A stretch of DNA of 48,532 nt from Candidatus Dojkabacteria bacterium (GCA_030950485.1 JAUZRK010000009.1:1-48532), one strand, 5' to 3'. Numbered from the stretch's first letter, positions 29,305-44,426 are shown. Numbers and translations are program-made. The notes: a model not told the origin generated them from the sequence alone.

Positions 29305-29892
29305 ATGAAGTATATTCCAATAATCTTAATATCAACATTTTTCAGCGTATTTACTATAGGAGTAATAAATGTAAGCGCACAGCAGACATTTTTATCTTGT
29401 GGTGATACTAACTGTAATGGTGATACTAGACAATGCGAACTAGGGTTTTCATGTACTTATGTTTCTGATTCATCTTGCGGTACGTCTGGAACTATTTGCG
29501 TACCAACTCCTGCTACATCTAATGCTAGAGGAACAATTCCTGGAACTACATTTGAAAGAAGAATCTGTACTACATCTGATGTTGGTAATAACTTCTTATT
29601 TAATTCATCCAATCCAACTAAAGTTTGGACTTCAGCTGAAGTTTTAGATCAAGTTTGTAATCCACAAACAACAAATACTAATACTAATAACACAAACACC
29701 AATACCAATACGAGCAATACAAACACTAGCAATACAAATACGAATCAAACCACTACAACTACTTCAACAAATACACTACCTAATACATCTGGTAGCGGTA
29801 ATAAAAATAAAAGCATAATTATCTATACTTCTGCTACTCTACTTATAGTTTTAGGTTTAACTCTAAAATTTAGAAGTACTTATAAAAGATAA
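29305..29892 (+). CDS. Secreted, Asn/Thr-rich-stalk surface protein with C-terminal LPNTS-TM-Arg/Lys anchor
   Basis: Signal peptide, Cys-rich region, NTNTNNTNTNTNTSNTN linker, LPNTSGSGNKNKSIIIYTSATLLIVLGLTLKFRSTYKR. Confidence 0.75.
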   Translation: MKYIPIILISTFFSVFTIGVINVSAQQTFLSCGDTNCNGDTRQCELGFSCTYVSDSSCGTSGTICVPTPATSNARGTIPGTTFERRICTTSDVGNNFLFNSSNPTKVWTSAEVLDQVCNPQTTNTNTNNTNTNTNTSNTNTSNTNTNQTTTTTSTNTLPNTSGSGNKNKSIIIYTSATLLIVLGLTLKFRSTYKR

Positions 29893-30001
29893 ACTTCTTC
29901 GCTACTTCATACTAATTTCATATCTAAAAACTATACTGAGTTAACAGTTTAAATATTCCGGAATTTAAATTGCTAATAATTAAGTTTTTAAGTTTATTTA
30001 A

Positions 30002-30601
30002 ATGAAGAAAAATACTTTAGTTGTTGCTGGTGTTGCTTCAATTGCTACATTCGCAGCTTTAAGCGGAATAATGATTGCTCAAAATGCTTCGGCTGATGAG
30101 AGAAATACTTCTGACAATCACTATGAAATGTTTAAAGAACGAGAAGGTAAATTCTGGGGAGAGAGCTTTAATGAAGATACTTTTAACGAAAGATATCAAG
30201 TAATGTTAGAAGAAAGAGAGGCTAAAAGAACAGAAATGCAAGATAAGTATAATTCCTCAGAGCTGTCTGATTATCTTGGCCTTGATTTTGATGGGATGAC
30301 TGAATTAAGAGATAGCGAGAAGACTCTTTCTGAATATGTAAGTGAAAATAACTCAGATATAGATAAAGTTAGGGAACTTATTAAGCAGGAGATGCTAACT
30401 CATCTAAACGAGGAACTAGAAAATGGTCATATAGATCAAGATAAATATGACTCTGCAATTGAAAATATGGAAAGTAGAATTGAAAATAGACTAAATGATG
30501 CTATGGATAAAGGCCCTAGAGAAAACTCGGAAGATAGACCAATGGGAGAAAATAGGAACATGAGATCTATTCCTTCAGAAGGTAAAAGAGGTCAATTCTA
30601 A
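30002..30601 (+). CDS. Secreted, charged alpha-helical protein of unknown function
   Basis: Signal peptide MKKNTLVVAGVASIATFAALSGIMIAQNASADE; Glu/Lys/Asn-rich remainder. Confidence 0.7.
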   Translation: MKKNTLVVAGVASIATFAALSGIMIAQNASADERNTSDNHYEMFKEREGKFWGESFNEDTFNERYQVMLEEREAKRTEMQDKYNSSELSDYLGLDFDGMTELRDSEKTLSEYVSENNSDIDKVRELIKQEMLTHLNEELENGHIDQDKYDSAIENMESRIENRLNDAMDKGPRENSEDRPMGENRNMRSIPSEGKRGQF

Positions 30602-30622
30602 ATTACAAAAATTTGTAATAAA

Positions 30623-30665
30623 AAACAAAGAGAAGTCTCTTAATTGAGACTTCTCTTTGTTTTTA
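30623..30665 (+). terminator. Strong terminator
   Basis: aaacaaagagaagtctc-ttaatt-gagacttctctttgttttt. Confidence 0.92.
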
Positions 30666-30754
30666 TAGGATGTAATATGCTAACATTAACGTAACAGAAA
30701 TTATGATTAAATCAACAATAGACAATATAGATTTGGTCAAAAAAAGAAATCAAG

Positions 30755-31927
30755 ATGTTTCTGAAAAATGAGAAGCATAATATGATTTCCTTGCTTCAAA
30801 AGTACGTCTCACTTCCTTCAGTTTCAAACAATAATGATGGTAATGATGAGCTTAATCTAGCTAAAGAAATAAAAGATACCTTTAATGGATTTAATATTAG
30901 AAATACAATATTAGGTGATAAATCTACAGGGATATCAGTTAAAGGAACTGTTGGATTTGCAGAAAAAGGTATTCTTTTTAATTGCCCTTTAGATACTACT
31001 CCTGAGGGCGACCCAGACAAATGGAAATATGCCCCTTATGATGGGACAATTAGAGGTGGTAAAATGTATGGTAGGGAAACTGCTGATGCTAAAGCTGGAA
31101 TGGTTTCAATGATTTATGCAGCTTATGCTTTAAAAAAATTCATATCCGAAGATGAATTTAGAATAGAACTTGTATTTGATGGTGGAGAACAAACAGGAGA
31201 ATATTCAGGAATGAAACAGTTAATTAAAAGGCATGCTCTTGATGTTGAAGCTGGAATAATAGGTTACGCAGATAATACTGATAATGAAGTGGCAATAGGA
31301 GCAAGAGGCTATCATAGATATAAATTTACAACTAAAGGTTTTGCACACCATACTGGAAGTAGAAATAAAAAAGGTATAAATGCAATATCTCATGCAGCTA
31401 AAGTAGTTGGTTATATAGAAAGTATAAAAATCCCAAACGGAGATAATCCTTTATTTCCTTTTGGCTCTAGAATGACTGTATCAATGATCCAAGGTGGAAA
31501 AGCAATAAATATAGTTCCTGATGAATGCAGTATATTTGTAGATATTAGAACCGTACCAGAAGTAACAAAAAAAGATATAGATAGACTAATCGAATCAAAA
31601 ATAATAGAAATAAAGAATGAAGTAGTAGATATTGACTTGGACTACGAATACTTAGATGGGAAAGAAGGTTATTATCTAAGCCCAGAGTATAAAATCGTAA
31701 AATCAATTACAAATGCTAGGAATAATCTTTACAAATCAGATACTCTCTTAGTAGCTAATGGACCAGCCCATATAGGTAACTTATTATTTGAAAGTAATGT
31801 TCCAGTTATAGTCAGAGGACCTATTGGAGGTAATGTTCATGGTTATGATGAATTCGTAGAAATTGACTCACTACTAAAAACTTCAGAATTATATGTAAAT
31901 ACTATCATTAATCACTTCAATAGTTAG
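30755..31927 (+). CDS. M20-family metallopeptidase/deacylase (ArgE/DapE-like)
   Basis: GKMYGRETADAKAGMVSMIYA, ELVFDGGEQTGEYSGMKQL, GFAHHTGSRNKKGINAI, VHGYDEFVEIDSL. Confidence 0.88.
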   Translation: MFLKNEKHNMISLLQKYVSLPSVSNNNDGNDELNLAKEIKDTFNGFNIRNTILGDKSTGISVKGTVGFAEKGILFNCPLDTTPEGDPDKWKYAPYDGTIRGGKMYGRETADAKAGMVSMIYAAYALKKFISEDEFRIELVFDGGEQTGEYSGMKQLIKRHALDVEAGIIGYADNTDNEVAIGARGYHRYKFTTKGFAHHTGSRNKKGINAISHAAKVVGYIESIKIPNGDNPLFPFGSRMTVSMIQGGKAINIVPDECSIFVDIRTVPEVTKKDIDRLIESKIIEIKNEVVDIDLDYEYLDGKEGYYLSPEYKIVKSITNARNNLYKSDTLLVANGPAHIGNLLFESNVPVIVRGPIGGNVHGYDEFVEIDSLLKTSELYVNTIINHFNS

Positions 31928-31995
31928 TTATACACCATAATTTGACTTCTTACACCTATTTCTGTATATTAAAGATAAATTACTATCCTTAAAGT

Positions 31996-32682
31996 ATGGA
32001 AAAAAGTCTAACAAAAATTCAAGAGAATGTTTTTAAATTCATATCTTCTTATATTAATAAGTATGGTAATTCACCGACTTATGTAGAGATAGGAACACAT
32101 CTAGGTTATGAAAAACCTGAGAATAATGTTAACGCTGTGCGTAAACATTTACTAGCTCTTGAGAAGAAAGGATATATCGATAAAGAAAAAGGCACTGGAA
32201 AGATAAAAATCTTTAATAAAGATACTACTGAGGTATTTATTAAAGTTCCAATCTTAGGAAATACAAGTGCTGGAGTTGCTACGCAAATTGCAACTGAAGA
32301 TAGGGGCGCTGGTGTTTTACAATTAGACAGGAGGATTTTTGATAAGTTTCCAGATAATAAAAGATTGATAGCTCTAAAAATAGAAGGTAATTCAATGAAT
32401 AACCATGAGATTAAAGGTACTAGACTAGAAGATGGAAATTTTGTAATTGTTGAATTAACAGATAATATTACTGAGGGAGATGTAGTGTTAGCAATAATTG
32501 ATGATGCAGCAACTATAAAGGTGATTTCTAAGAGTAAGAATAAGATAATTCTTATGCCAGATTCTACAGATATGAATTTCTTCCCTATTTATCTAGATCA
32601 GTTTGCTGATTTTATAATTCAAGGAAAAGTGATAGCTGCTTTAGAAAACCCAAGTTTGAGAGATATATTAAAAAGACGATAA
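31996..32682 (+). CDS. lexA: LexA-like repressor (HTH + S24 peptidase)
   Basis: LexA-type winged HTH N-terminus; cleavage-site-like TSAGVA; catalytic EGNSMNNHEI Ser and DDAATIKVI Lys. Confidence 0.85.
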   Translation: MEKSLTKIQENVFKFISSYINKYGNSPTYVEIGTHLGYEKPENNVNAVRKHLLALEKKGYIDKEKGTGKIKIFNKDTTEVFIKVPILGNTSAGVATQIATEDRGAGVLQLDRRIFDKFPDNKRLIALKIEGNSMNNHEIKGTRLEDGNFVIVELTDNITEGDVVLAIIDDAATIKVISKSKNKIILMPDSTDMNFFPIYLDQFADFIIQGKVIAALENPSLRDILKRR

Positions 32683-32695
32683 TTTATTTACTCAG

Positions 32696-33703
32696 CTAAT
32701 TAATAGACAATTCTCTATCTAATTCTAGCTTTAGTATCTCTATCTCTTCTAAAATTCCAGGATGCCTTACTAGTTTTAATGCATCTTCAATATTTACCCA
32801 TCTATACTCTGAATGTTCCTCTGATATTTCAACTTCTATCTCATCAGTTTTCATCCAATAAATAATTCCGATGAGTTCCTTTTCCTTTGTTTCATCACCT
32901 CGAAAAAAATGAAATGTTGTTAAGGGCTTGATGATTTCAAGACTTTCAATTCCAGTCTCTTCTCGAACCTCTCTTCTCAAAGCTGTTTCAGGGTCTTCAT
33001 ATTGATTAATTCTTCCTGTTAAATCTTCCCAACCTTCATCGGGAACATTAGTTTTTTTTCGTCTTAATAATAAAATTTTATTTGTCTTACTATTCTGAAT
33101 TAGACCTCCTACAGCAACTTGAAACCTTCCATTCTCAGGCATTTTATATTCTGAAGTATCTAACTCAAGCTCTATGTAATTATGGAAATCACGAGCTTTA
33201 CCAAGATAGTTAGTCCATTCTTCTTTTTCTATTAGAGCTCTTAGAATCTCAATAACTGTGCTATGTGTTACTATGGCAACTGTATTTGCATCCTTATACT
33301 TATTAGATAGAAGCATTAATAAATCTATACATCTGTGTTTAACTGATTCAAAACTATCACCCTCATTAGGCATAAGAAAATCTATATCATTAATTGTAAT
33401 CTTCTTATTTGAGCTAAATTTATCTTCACTGCCAAAAGCTAAACCTTCTAACTCCCCAAAGTCGAACTCACGAAGAAGCTTAATCTTTTCGATAGATTTA
33501 TCTGGGAAAATAAACTCAGCTGTTTCTATTGCTCTCTTAAGTGGTGAGGATAATATAATATCAAAACTAATATTTCCTAATTCATCTTTCAACTCTTTTG
33601 CATACTCAATCCCTTCCGCCACAAGATTAATATCCGTGCTACCCTGTCGCCTATTTTCTAAATTATATTGGGTCTTACTATGTCTTATTAAATGTAATTT
33701 CAT
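32696..33703 (-). CDS. Fusion: N-terminal histidine phosphatase + C-terminal Nudix hydrolase
   Basis: LHLIRHSKTQYNLENRRQGSTD and SSPLKRAIETAE (RHx phosphatase); Nudix box GRINQYEDPETALRREVREETGI fits GX5EX7REUXEEXGU exactly. Confidence 0.92.
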   Translation of the reverse strand: MKLHLIRHSKTQYNLENRRQGSTDINLVAEGIEYAKELKDELGNISFDIILSSPLKRAIETAEFIFPDKSIEKIKLLREFDFGELEGLAFGSEDKFSSNKKITINDIDFLMPNEGDSFESVKHRCIDLLMLLSNKYKDANTVAIVTHSTVIEILRALIEKEEWTNYLGKARDFHNYIELELDTSEYKMPENGRFQVAVGGLIQNSKTNKILLLRRKKTNVPDEGWEDLTGRINQYEDPETALRREVREETGIESLEIIKPLTTFHFFRGDETKEKELIGIIYWMKTDEIEVEISEEHSEYRWVNIEDALKLVRHPGILEEIEILKLELDRELSIN

Positions 33704-33796
33704 AGATACTTTTTATTGAAATTAATTAATTCTGTCCTATTTTTAACATTATAGTATAATCTGTATTAGATAAAGATAACTAAAGTACAAACAAAG

Positions 33797-34162
33797 ATGC
33801 CTACCAAATTTGAACCGACACCTATATCAATAATCTCGCTAATCATCCTTATATTTATCTGGGCAGTTTATTATTCTGAAGTGCTCGTGCCTAAAATAGA
33901 TGTAATCTTTAAAAAGATATTTAAAGTTGAGTATAAAAGAACACTATCTCCTGAAGATAATTATATTCCAACTATTCTAATGCATTTTCCTAGCGCAAGA
34001 AGAGGTTTGCTATGGGTTAAGAATAGAGAAAGTGGATATTATTACTTTAGCTACCCTATTGCTATCCTCCAAGGAATTATAGCTTTACCTATCGTAATCG
34101 GAGGAGTAATAGTTATTGCTTATATTAATTACTTTTTGTTTAGCCTTATAGGTCTTGCCTAA
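33797..34162 (+). CDS. Small membrane protein, unknown function
   Basis: 121-aa ORF with TM segments near both ends (IISLIILIFIWAVYYSEVL; GIIALPIVIGGVIVIAYINYFLFSLIG). Confidence 0.55.
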   Translation: MPTKFEPTPISIISLIILIFIWAVYYSEVLVPKIDVIFKKIFKVEYKRTLSPEDNYIPTILMHFPSARRGLLWVKNRESGYYYFSYPIAILQGIIALPIVIGGVIVIAYINYFLFSLIGLA

Positions 34163-34250
34163 TAGCCCACTGCGTATACTTTCTTGTCACTTTCTATTTA
34201 ATATCTAGTCCTAATTAATATAAATAAAATATTATTAGACTATTTTTAAA

Positions 34251-35827
34251 ATGAACAAATTTAGAATTCAGTTAATTACAGTACTACTCTTTTCAATTTT
34301 ATCATCCTTATTGTTAGTAAATAGCTTCAATAATGAGCCAAGCTTTGCTCTATTTTTATTTTCTCAGACTTCCCTAGTAGTTAATATTTATCTATTAAAA
34401 CTTGGGGGTAAGAAACTCAACTTAAACTTATTATCAATAACATTTCTAATCTCTTACATTCTATTTTCATATAGCTACATTACTAACACTAAAACCCATA
34501 TATTAAATTCACTAGCCCTAATATTTCTTATTTCAATAATCAATATTTCTTTAACATCAGAAACTTTTAATGATTTCTCAGTAAAGAAGTATTTCTCAAT
34601 TTTATTTAATTATATTCCTAATAGATTTACTTCACTTCCATTAAGTCTAGGTAAACTAGCTAAAGAGAATGTAACAATTGGAAAGGATATAGCAATACAA
34701 TCTAAACGAGTAGATACTAATAAATTCAAACAATTTATAGATATTTCTATAAAGTTTACTTTGATAGGTATTCCAATCCTATTATTAGTTCTATTTCTAC
34801 TTTCTATTGCTAGTGATTCTTTTAAAAACTTAATAAGCAATGGAATTCTAAAGGAAGTTTTGAATTCATTCAAAGGGGACTTTTTATTCTCTAAGTATCT
34901 TTATCTGAAGATTATATTCATTGGTGTATTGAGCATATTTATAATTAATGAACATACGTTAGTTCAGAGACAAACTCCAAGCGATTCTAGATTAACTAAA
35001 AAGATTAATAGTAGTTTTAATCTCGGTATATCTCTTTTACTAACAGTATTCTTACTAAATATTTTCTATATCATTTTTAGTATGTCCGAATTAAAAACTG
35101 ATTTTGGAGATATAGCAAAGTATATTAGAAATAATGATAGTATAGATTCTTTCTCAATGTTCGCTGTATCTAGGTTTAAAGAGTTAATTATGGTTAGCTG
35201 CATTAATATAGCAATTCTAATAATTGGTAGCAGCTCCATTAAAAGTGTTAGCTCTTCAAGTAAGTTATTAAATTACATAGTAAAAATTAACCTTGGGCTT
35301 TTTCTAATTAATTCAATACTGTTATTAGTCTCAGTTTATCAAAGACTTGATCTTTTCATTTCTACATATGGATTTAGTTACAAAAGATTCTCTGCTTTTA
35401 CATTTCTACCGGTCGTGTTAATTATTACGTTATTGGTAATGATTGGAGTATTAAAAGAAAGAGGAAATAAAATGTTTAATTTAAGTATTTCAATTCTTAT
35501 ACTCTACTTTTCTCTGATGAATATGTTGCCTACAGGTTATATTATTAATTACATTAATCAGCAAAGAGCTGAATCAGGAAGCATTCAAGTCTTAGATCCT
35601 TCATACTCTGTACAAATTAAGTATAGTAACAATCCTATTGGTAAGCCTATAAATTTTGTAAAAGATTATGATGGGTTATTAGTTGCAAAGGAGTAGATGG
35701 AGATAGGATTAGATTAAGTAGGGATGAAAGAGAGTTTCTTTCTGAAAAAGTTAAGAGTTTTAAAGATGATAATAAAGATAATTCATGGAGGGAGTTTAAT
35801 TTGATGAAGTGGTTGATAATGAGGTAA
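34251..35827 (+). CDS. Polytopic membrane protein (DUF4153/DUF4173-like); soluble C-terminal tail displaced by a frameshift
   Basis: Multiple TMs, SVYQRLDLFISTYGFSYKRFSAF motif. ORF stops at 35696, but a one-base shift near 35688 continues AKGVDGDRIRLSRDEREFLSEKVKSFKDDNKDNSWREFNLMKWLIMR*. Confidence 0.65.
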
Positions 35828-35919
35828 TTAATACTTTGACCTAAATAATTATGTTTATTCATATTGAAATCTTTAGGTAAAACTCTCAAAATGATTTTAA
35901 CAGTGTTAAAATTTTCTAT

Positions 35920-36976
35920 ATGAAAGACTGTTTATTTAGTAATACTATAAGAGAATTTGAAGGACCAGCAAAATTTTATAGTTCACATTATGAATTTCTC
36001 AATAAATCAGCAAGACCCGAGATCGAAGCTTTGCGAAAAAAATACCAGACGTGGTTTAAATCATATGCTAGTTTAGAAAAAAGACCAGAAAAAAGAAATG
36101 ATATTCTTTAAAGTTTTACGGGTAAGAATAACACAAACTTTACTAGCTCAAGCTTTGAATTATATATCGCTAATAAGCTATACAGACTAAAAGACATTTG
36201 TAAAATTGATATATTCCCCAACTACACTCTGGAATCAACACTCACAAGTAAGGATATAGACTTCTTTATAGTTGGTAAAGATATAAATCTATTTCTAGAG
36301 TGTACAATAATTAATATTGAAGAGTTATCCCGTAAAGACGAGTTAATTATGATTGATAAGCTAAATAGTGAATTGAACACAGATATTCCTGGATACTTCT
36401 GGATAAGTAAAGGAACTATAGATACTAAAAAATCATATCATAAAGTGAAACACATTAATCACTATCATTTTACTAAGGCGGATAATAAAAAAGTATTTTA
36501 CTTGAATTTTAATAATGGTTGCTATGATCTTGAGTTTATATTCTCCAATAGCGCCATAAATCGTCGGAAATATGGTGGAGGAAGTACATTAGTATATGAC
36601 GAAACAGATATAAATAGGTTTATTGAAAATATAAAGAAAAAAAATAATACAAAAATACAATTCAAAAAAAGAAGTGATTGGTTCTAAAACTGATAAGTAT
36701 AGATTTCTACTACTAGTTTACATACCAAATTTTATAATTGAGAATGATGATATTTGGGATTCCATACTAGGAAAACAAAGACTTGTGAGTAAAAATAATA
36801 ACTCTCGGTATGTCAGATCAAATGATGGGATTTTCATAGATAATAAAATGAAACTCCTAGATGGACTAGTTATATTTAGAAATCTGAAAAATAACTCTTC
36901 TGATTTCATTTTTAAAAAAGCAAATCATAAATTAACTATACAGGAAGAGGAATTAATTGAATCTTTAATTAAATAA
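35920..36976 (+). pseudogene. PD-(D/E)XK nuclease-like protein, interrupted by an in-frame TAA and a frameshift
   Basis: 35920 and 36349 ORFs share one frame; translation across TAA at 36109-36111 gives NFTSSSFELYIANKLYRL...TSKDIDFFIVGKDINLFLECT. Frame shifts at A7 (36664-36670) into ...KKEVIGSKTDKYRFLLLVYIPNFII.... Confidence 0.65.
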
Positions 36977-36989
36977 ATCAATAAGGTTA

Positions 36990-37028
36990 ATGAAAAAAAC
37001 AAAAAAACACCCAAAAGGGTGTTTTTTA
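36990..37028. terminator. Bidirectional terminator between the nuclease-like gene and the rRNA operon
   Basis: aaaacaccc-aaaa-gggtgtttttt with flanking A and T tracts. Confidence 0.85.
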
Positions 37029-37042
37029 AATTTCTAAAAAAA

Positions 37043-37156
37043 CCGGCGATTACCTATTTTCCCAGGACCCTTCGGTCCAAGTATCTTCGGCTCAATCTTG
37101 TTTCACTTCTGAGTTCGGAATGGGATCAGGTGGTGCCAAGACGATACCATCACCGG
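37043..37156 (-). rRNA. 5S ribosomal RNA
   Basis: Reverse complement ccggtgatggtatcgtc...gttcggaatgggatcaggtgg-type 5S sequence downstream of 23S; terminal ccggtgat/atcgccgg stem. Confidence 0.93.
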
Positions 37157-37339
37157 ATTCTTAATTACGAGTAAACTCCTAACTAAATATCTGATGATGA
37201 AAAAACATCCGGTTTTTAAAGATCTAGAATATTATACTCTAGAAACTGAATAGAAAAAGGGTAAAAAGCTATTATTAGTACATATTCCTGCTGGATAAAT
37301 CCAGACAGTAATATGTACTAATTAGGTAAAAAAATGTTC

Positions 37340-40366
<3,027 letters not shown>

Positions 40367-40552
40367 TTTTTAGCCATGAAAATAACTTTTTACCCAAAAA
40401 ACAAAAAGACCTTTGATTTTAGTTTACTAAAATCAAGCTTTTATTTTTTTCTATTCAGTTTTTAAAGAACATCTAGTACATTTTTGTTACTAGTTTCTAA
40501 TTTTTAATATTTTAAAAATCAAACACTAGGTACAAAATTTTTAATTTAATTG

Positions 40553-40626
40553 TGGAGCCTGTGGGAGTCGAACCCACGACCTCATCATTGCAAATGATGC
40601 GTTCTAGCCAGCTGAACTAAGGCCCC
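40553..40626 (-). tRNA. tRNA-Ala (anticodon TGC)
   Basis: Reverse complement ggggccttagttcagctggctagaacgcatcattTGCaatgatgaggtcgtgggttcgactcccacaggctcca. Confidence 0.95.
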
Positions 40627-40646
40627 ATATCTTATAAAGAACATGG

Positions 40647-40720
40647 TAGGCGATCCAGGACTCGAACCTGGGACCTCACCCTTATCAGAGGTGCGCTCTA
40701 ACCACCTGAGCTAATCGCCT
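40647..40720 (-). tRNA. tRNA-Ile (anticodon GAT)
   Basis: Reverse complement aggcgattagctcaggtggttagagcgcacctctGATaagggtgaggtcccaggttcgagtcctggatcgccta. Confidence 0.95.
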
Positions 40721-40879
40721 TTAAGGCTATCAGCTCTTAGCTTATCGCCATAGTAAATAGTTTTCTAAGAGCTAAATGCTAATAGCTAACAGCTAATATT
40801 TAAATCCTTTAAAGTGATAAGGTTTAGACAAACCTAGAGTATTTTAGTCAAAAGGTCAGGGTTAAAATAATCTTTAAAA

Positions 40880-42365
<1,486 letters not shown>

Positions 42366-42616
42366 ATGTGAGTAAACTCACAAAAAATATCTCTTAATAC
42401 GGGTATTAAGAGTTTAATATTCAGATAAATATTTAAACTATAAATAGTTTAAATAAAATCAATTTAAAATTTGACCTTAGCTAAAACTTTTAGGTTTGAC
42501 TAAAACCTTATCACTTTGAAAGTTTCAAAGAACGCCCTCATTAAGAAGTAATAAATACTTTTATTGAGGATCTTTTTGATTATTTCCTATTTAAGGATTA
42601 ATAACCGAGTGGAGTA

Positions 42617-42646
42617 ATTATAGCGGAAGCTCAGAGAAAAAAGCAA
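42617..42646 (-). promoter_or_regulatory. Putative rRNA operon promoter
   Basis: Minus strand TTGCTT-18 bp-TATAAT upstream of 16S. Confidence 0.55.
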
Positions 42647-42974
42647 GCAGAAAATAAAGAAAATTTAATATATTGATCTCCTAATATATTACTATCTGAA
42701 TTCGCTCTATAGATAGTTTATTTGAACACACAGAGTTTAGTATTTTTATTGATAGAGTACGTAGTTTTCAGCGCTACTCTATATTACATAAAAATCATTT
42801 TTTAAGCATAAATATAATTTAATAATGATCTATTTTTTTATAAATGCTTTCCCCTATACATTGAGTGAAATGAAAAACATTTGTTAAAAATACCAAAAGC
42901 AGTATTGATTCATAGATTATTTTTATCTATACTACAATAACTTAGATAATTTAGTTAACTTTATACACTTTCAG

Positions 42975-43850
42975 ATGAATCAAAACACTAGTCAAAGTAT
43001 TGGCAGTATGATGAATCAAAACCATACTCATACAAGTCCAAGCAAGAACAGTAGCAATAAAATCAAAAACATATCTTTAGGAGCGAGCGCATTACTATTA
43101 GCAGTGATTGCAGGTGTTTTAGGATACCTATATGTAGATGCAACAAATGAACAAAAAGATACTGAAGAAAAACTTCAGCAGCTAGAAACTCAACTTAAAG
43201 CAGCAGGAGGAACATCAGATGGTCAAGCACAAGTAATTGTTGATTCACTTAAATCAGTAATAGAAATAGGTGAAGATGAGCAAGTTAATTTACAACCAAT
43301 TACAGATAGTAATATTGAAGAACTAAGAGCACAAGACCCAGCATTTTATGAAAAAGCTCAAGCAGGACAATACTTAGTTGTATTACCAACTAGCCAAAGA
43401 GTTGTATTATATGACTTCAATAAAACAAAAGTAGTAAATTTTTCTTCTTATACAATTAGAGTTGAATTAATACCTGAGGAAGAAATTCCAGCAGAAGAGA
43501 AACCATTAAACATTGAAATAAGATACTCTTCAGCTGTAACTGAAGAAGCAATCGGACAATTAACAGACGCATTAGTTCAATTAAGTCCAAATTACAATGT
43601 AGTAAGCACAGCAAAATTAGCTAGTGATGATTACAACGGATTTAGCTTAGTTTTATTAAGCCAAGAAGATAAACCTGGAATGTCACAGAATATTGTTGCT
43701 CATGTAGGAACTAATAGAATCAGTAGCGATATGCCTGAAGGAGAAGCTCCAGCTACAGCTGGTACTGACGCAGTTATAATCGTTGGTGATCTAGGATTAC
43801 AACCTGAGGCTACAACAGGAGACTTAGGAGGAGACACTACAGCTCAATAA
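42975..43850 (+). CDS. Membrane-anchored, Glu-rich protein of unknown function
   Basis: Cytoplasmic Asn/Ser-rich N-terminus, single TM ISLGASALLLAVIAGVLGYLYV, coiled-coil, extracytoplasmic domain. Confidence 0.65.
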   Translation: MNQNTSQSIGSMMNQNHTHTSPSKNSSNKIKNISLGASALLLAVIAGVLGYLYVDATNEQKDTEEKLQQLETQLKAAGGTSDGQAQVIVDSLKSVIEIGEDEQVNLQPITDSNIEELRAQDPAFYEKAQAGQYLVVLPTSQRVVLYDFNKTKVVNFSSYTIRVELIPEEEIPAEEKPLNIEIRYSSAVTEEAIGQLTDALVQLSPNYNVVSTAKLASDDYNGFSLVLLSQEDKPGMSQNIVAHVGTNRISSDMPEGEAPATAGTDAVIIVGDLGLQPEATTGDLGGDTTAQ

Positions 43851-43872
43851 CCTAAACAATAAAGTCAATATT

Positions 43873-43908
43873 AAAAAAGGAGTGATTTAAATCACTCCTT
43901 TTTTTTTT
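43873..43908 (+). terminator. Terminator
   Basis: aaaaaaggagtgatttaaatcactcctttttttttt. Confidence 0.92.
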
Positions 43909-43922
43909 ACATTCAGCTAAAT

Positions 43923-44426
43923 TCAAACTAATGACTTTGATAACACTTCAATTAACTGCTTATCTCTCCACTTACCCACCATATAAATTATTTTTGATTG
44001 ATCTTTCAAGACATCAAATAGAAAATGCTCTATAGGTGGAAAAATTTCGAAATTAGTTAGTTCAGCTATATCTATCCATTTTGTTTCGCCCTCATCAGTG
44101 TCTATACAATCCTGAAATTCAATAATTCTAGTAAAGAAAACACTTACTAACCAAGTCTTTTCTTTATCAGAATGATAATTTATAAAATTTCCTACTAATT
44201 TTAAATCATAGTCTTTTAGATCTACAGCACTCTCTTCAAGAACTTCTCTCCTTGCTGTAGTTACTAGATCTTCACCGATATCAACATGTCCCCCAGGTAT
44301 ACTCCAGCTATCAGGAAAATGCTTAGCTGAGCTAGAACGCTTTTGCATTAGAAGCTTATCTTTCCATAAAACTAATGCCTCTGTAGTAATTTGTAGTCCT
44401 TTAATGTCATCTAGATAATTAGACAT
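43923..44426 (-). CDS. Nudix hydrolase
   Basis: Nudix box GGHVDIGEDLVTTARREVLEESAVD. Confidence 0.92.
   Translation of the reverse strand: MSNYLDDIKGLQITTEALVLWKDKLLMQKRSSSAKHFPDSWSIPGGHVDIGEDLVTTARREVLEESAVDLKDYDLKLVGNFINYHSDKEKTWLVSVFFTRIIEFQDCIDTDEGETKWIDIAELTNFEIFPPIEHFLFDVLKDQSKIIYMVGKWRDKQLIEVLSKSLV

Noticed and set aside
40644-40647. Encoded CCA at tRNA-Ile 3' end
   Set aside because: The other tRNAs here lack it, so a four-base match is probably chance.
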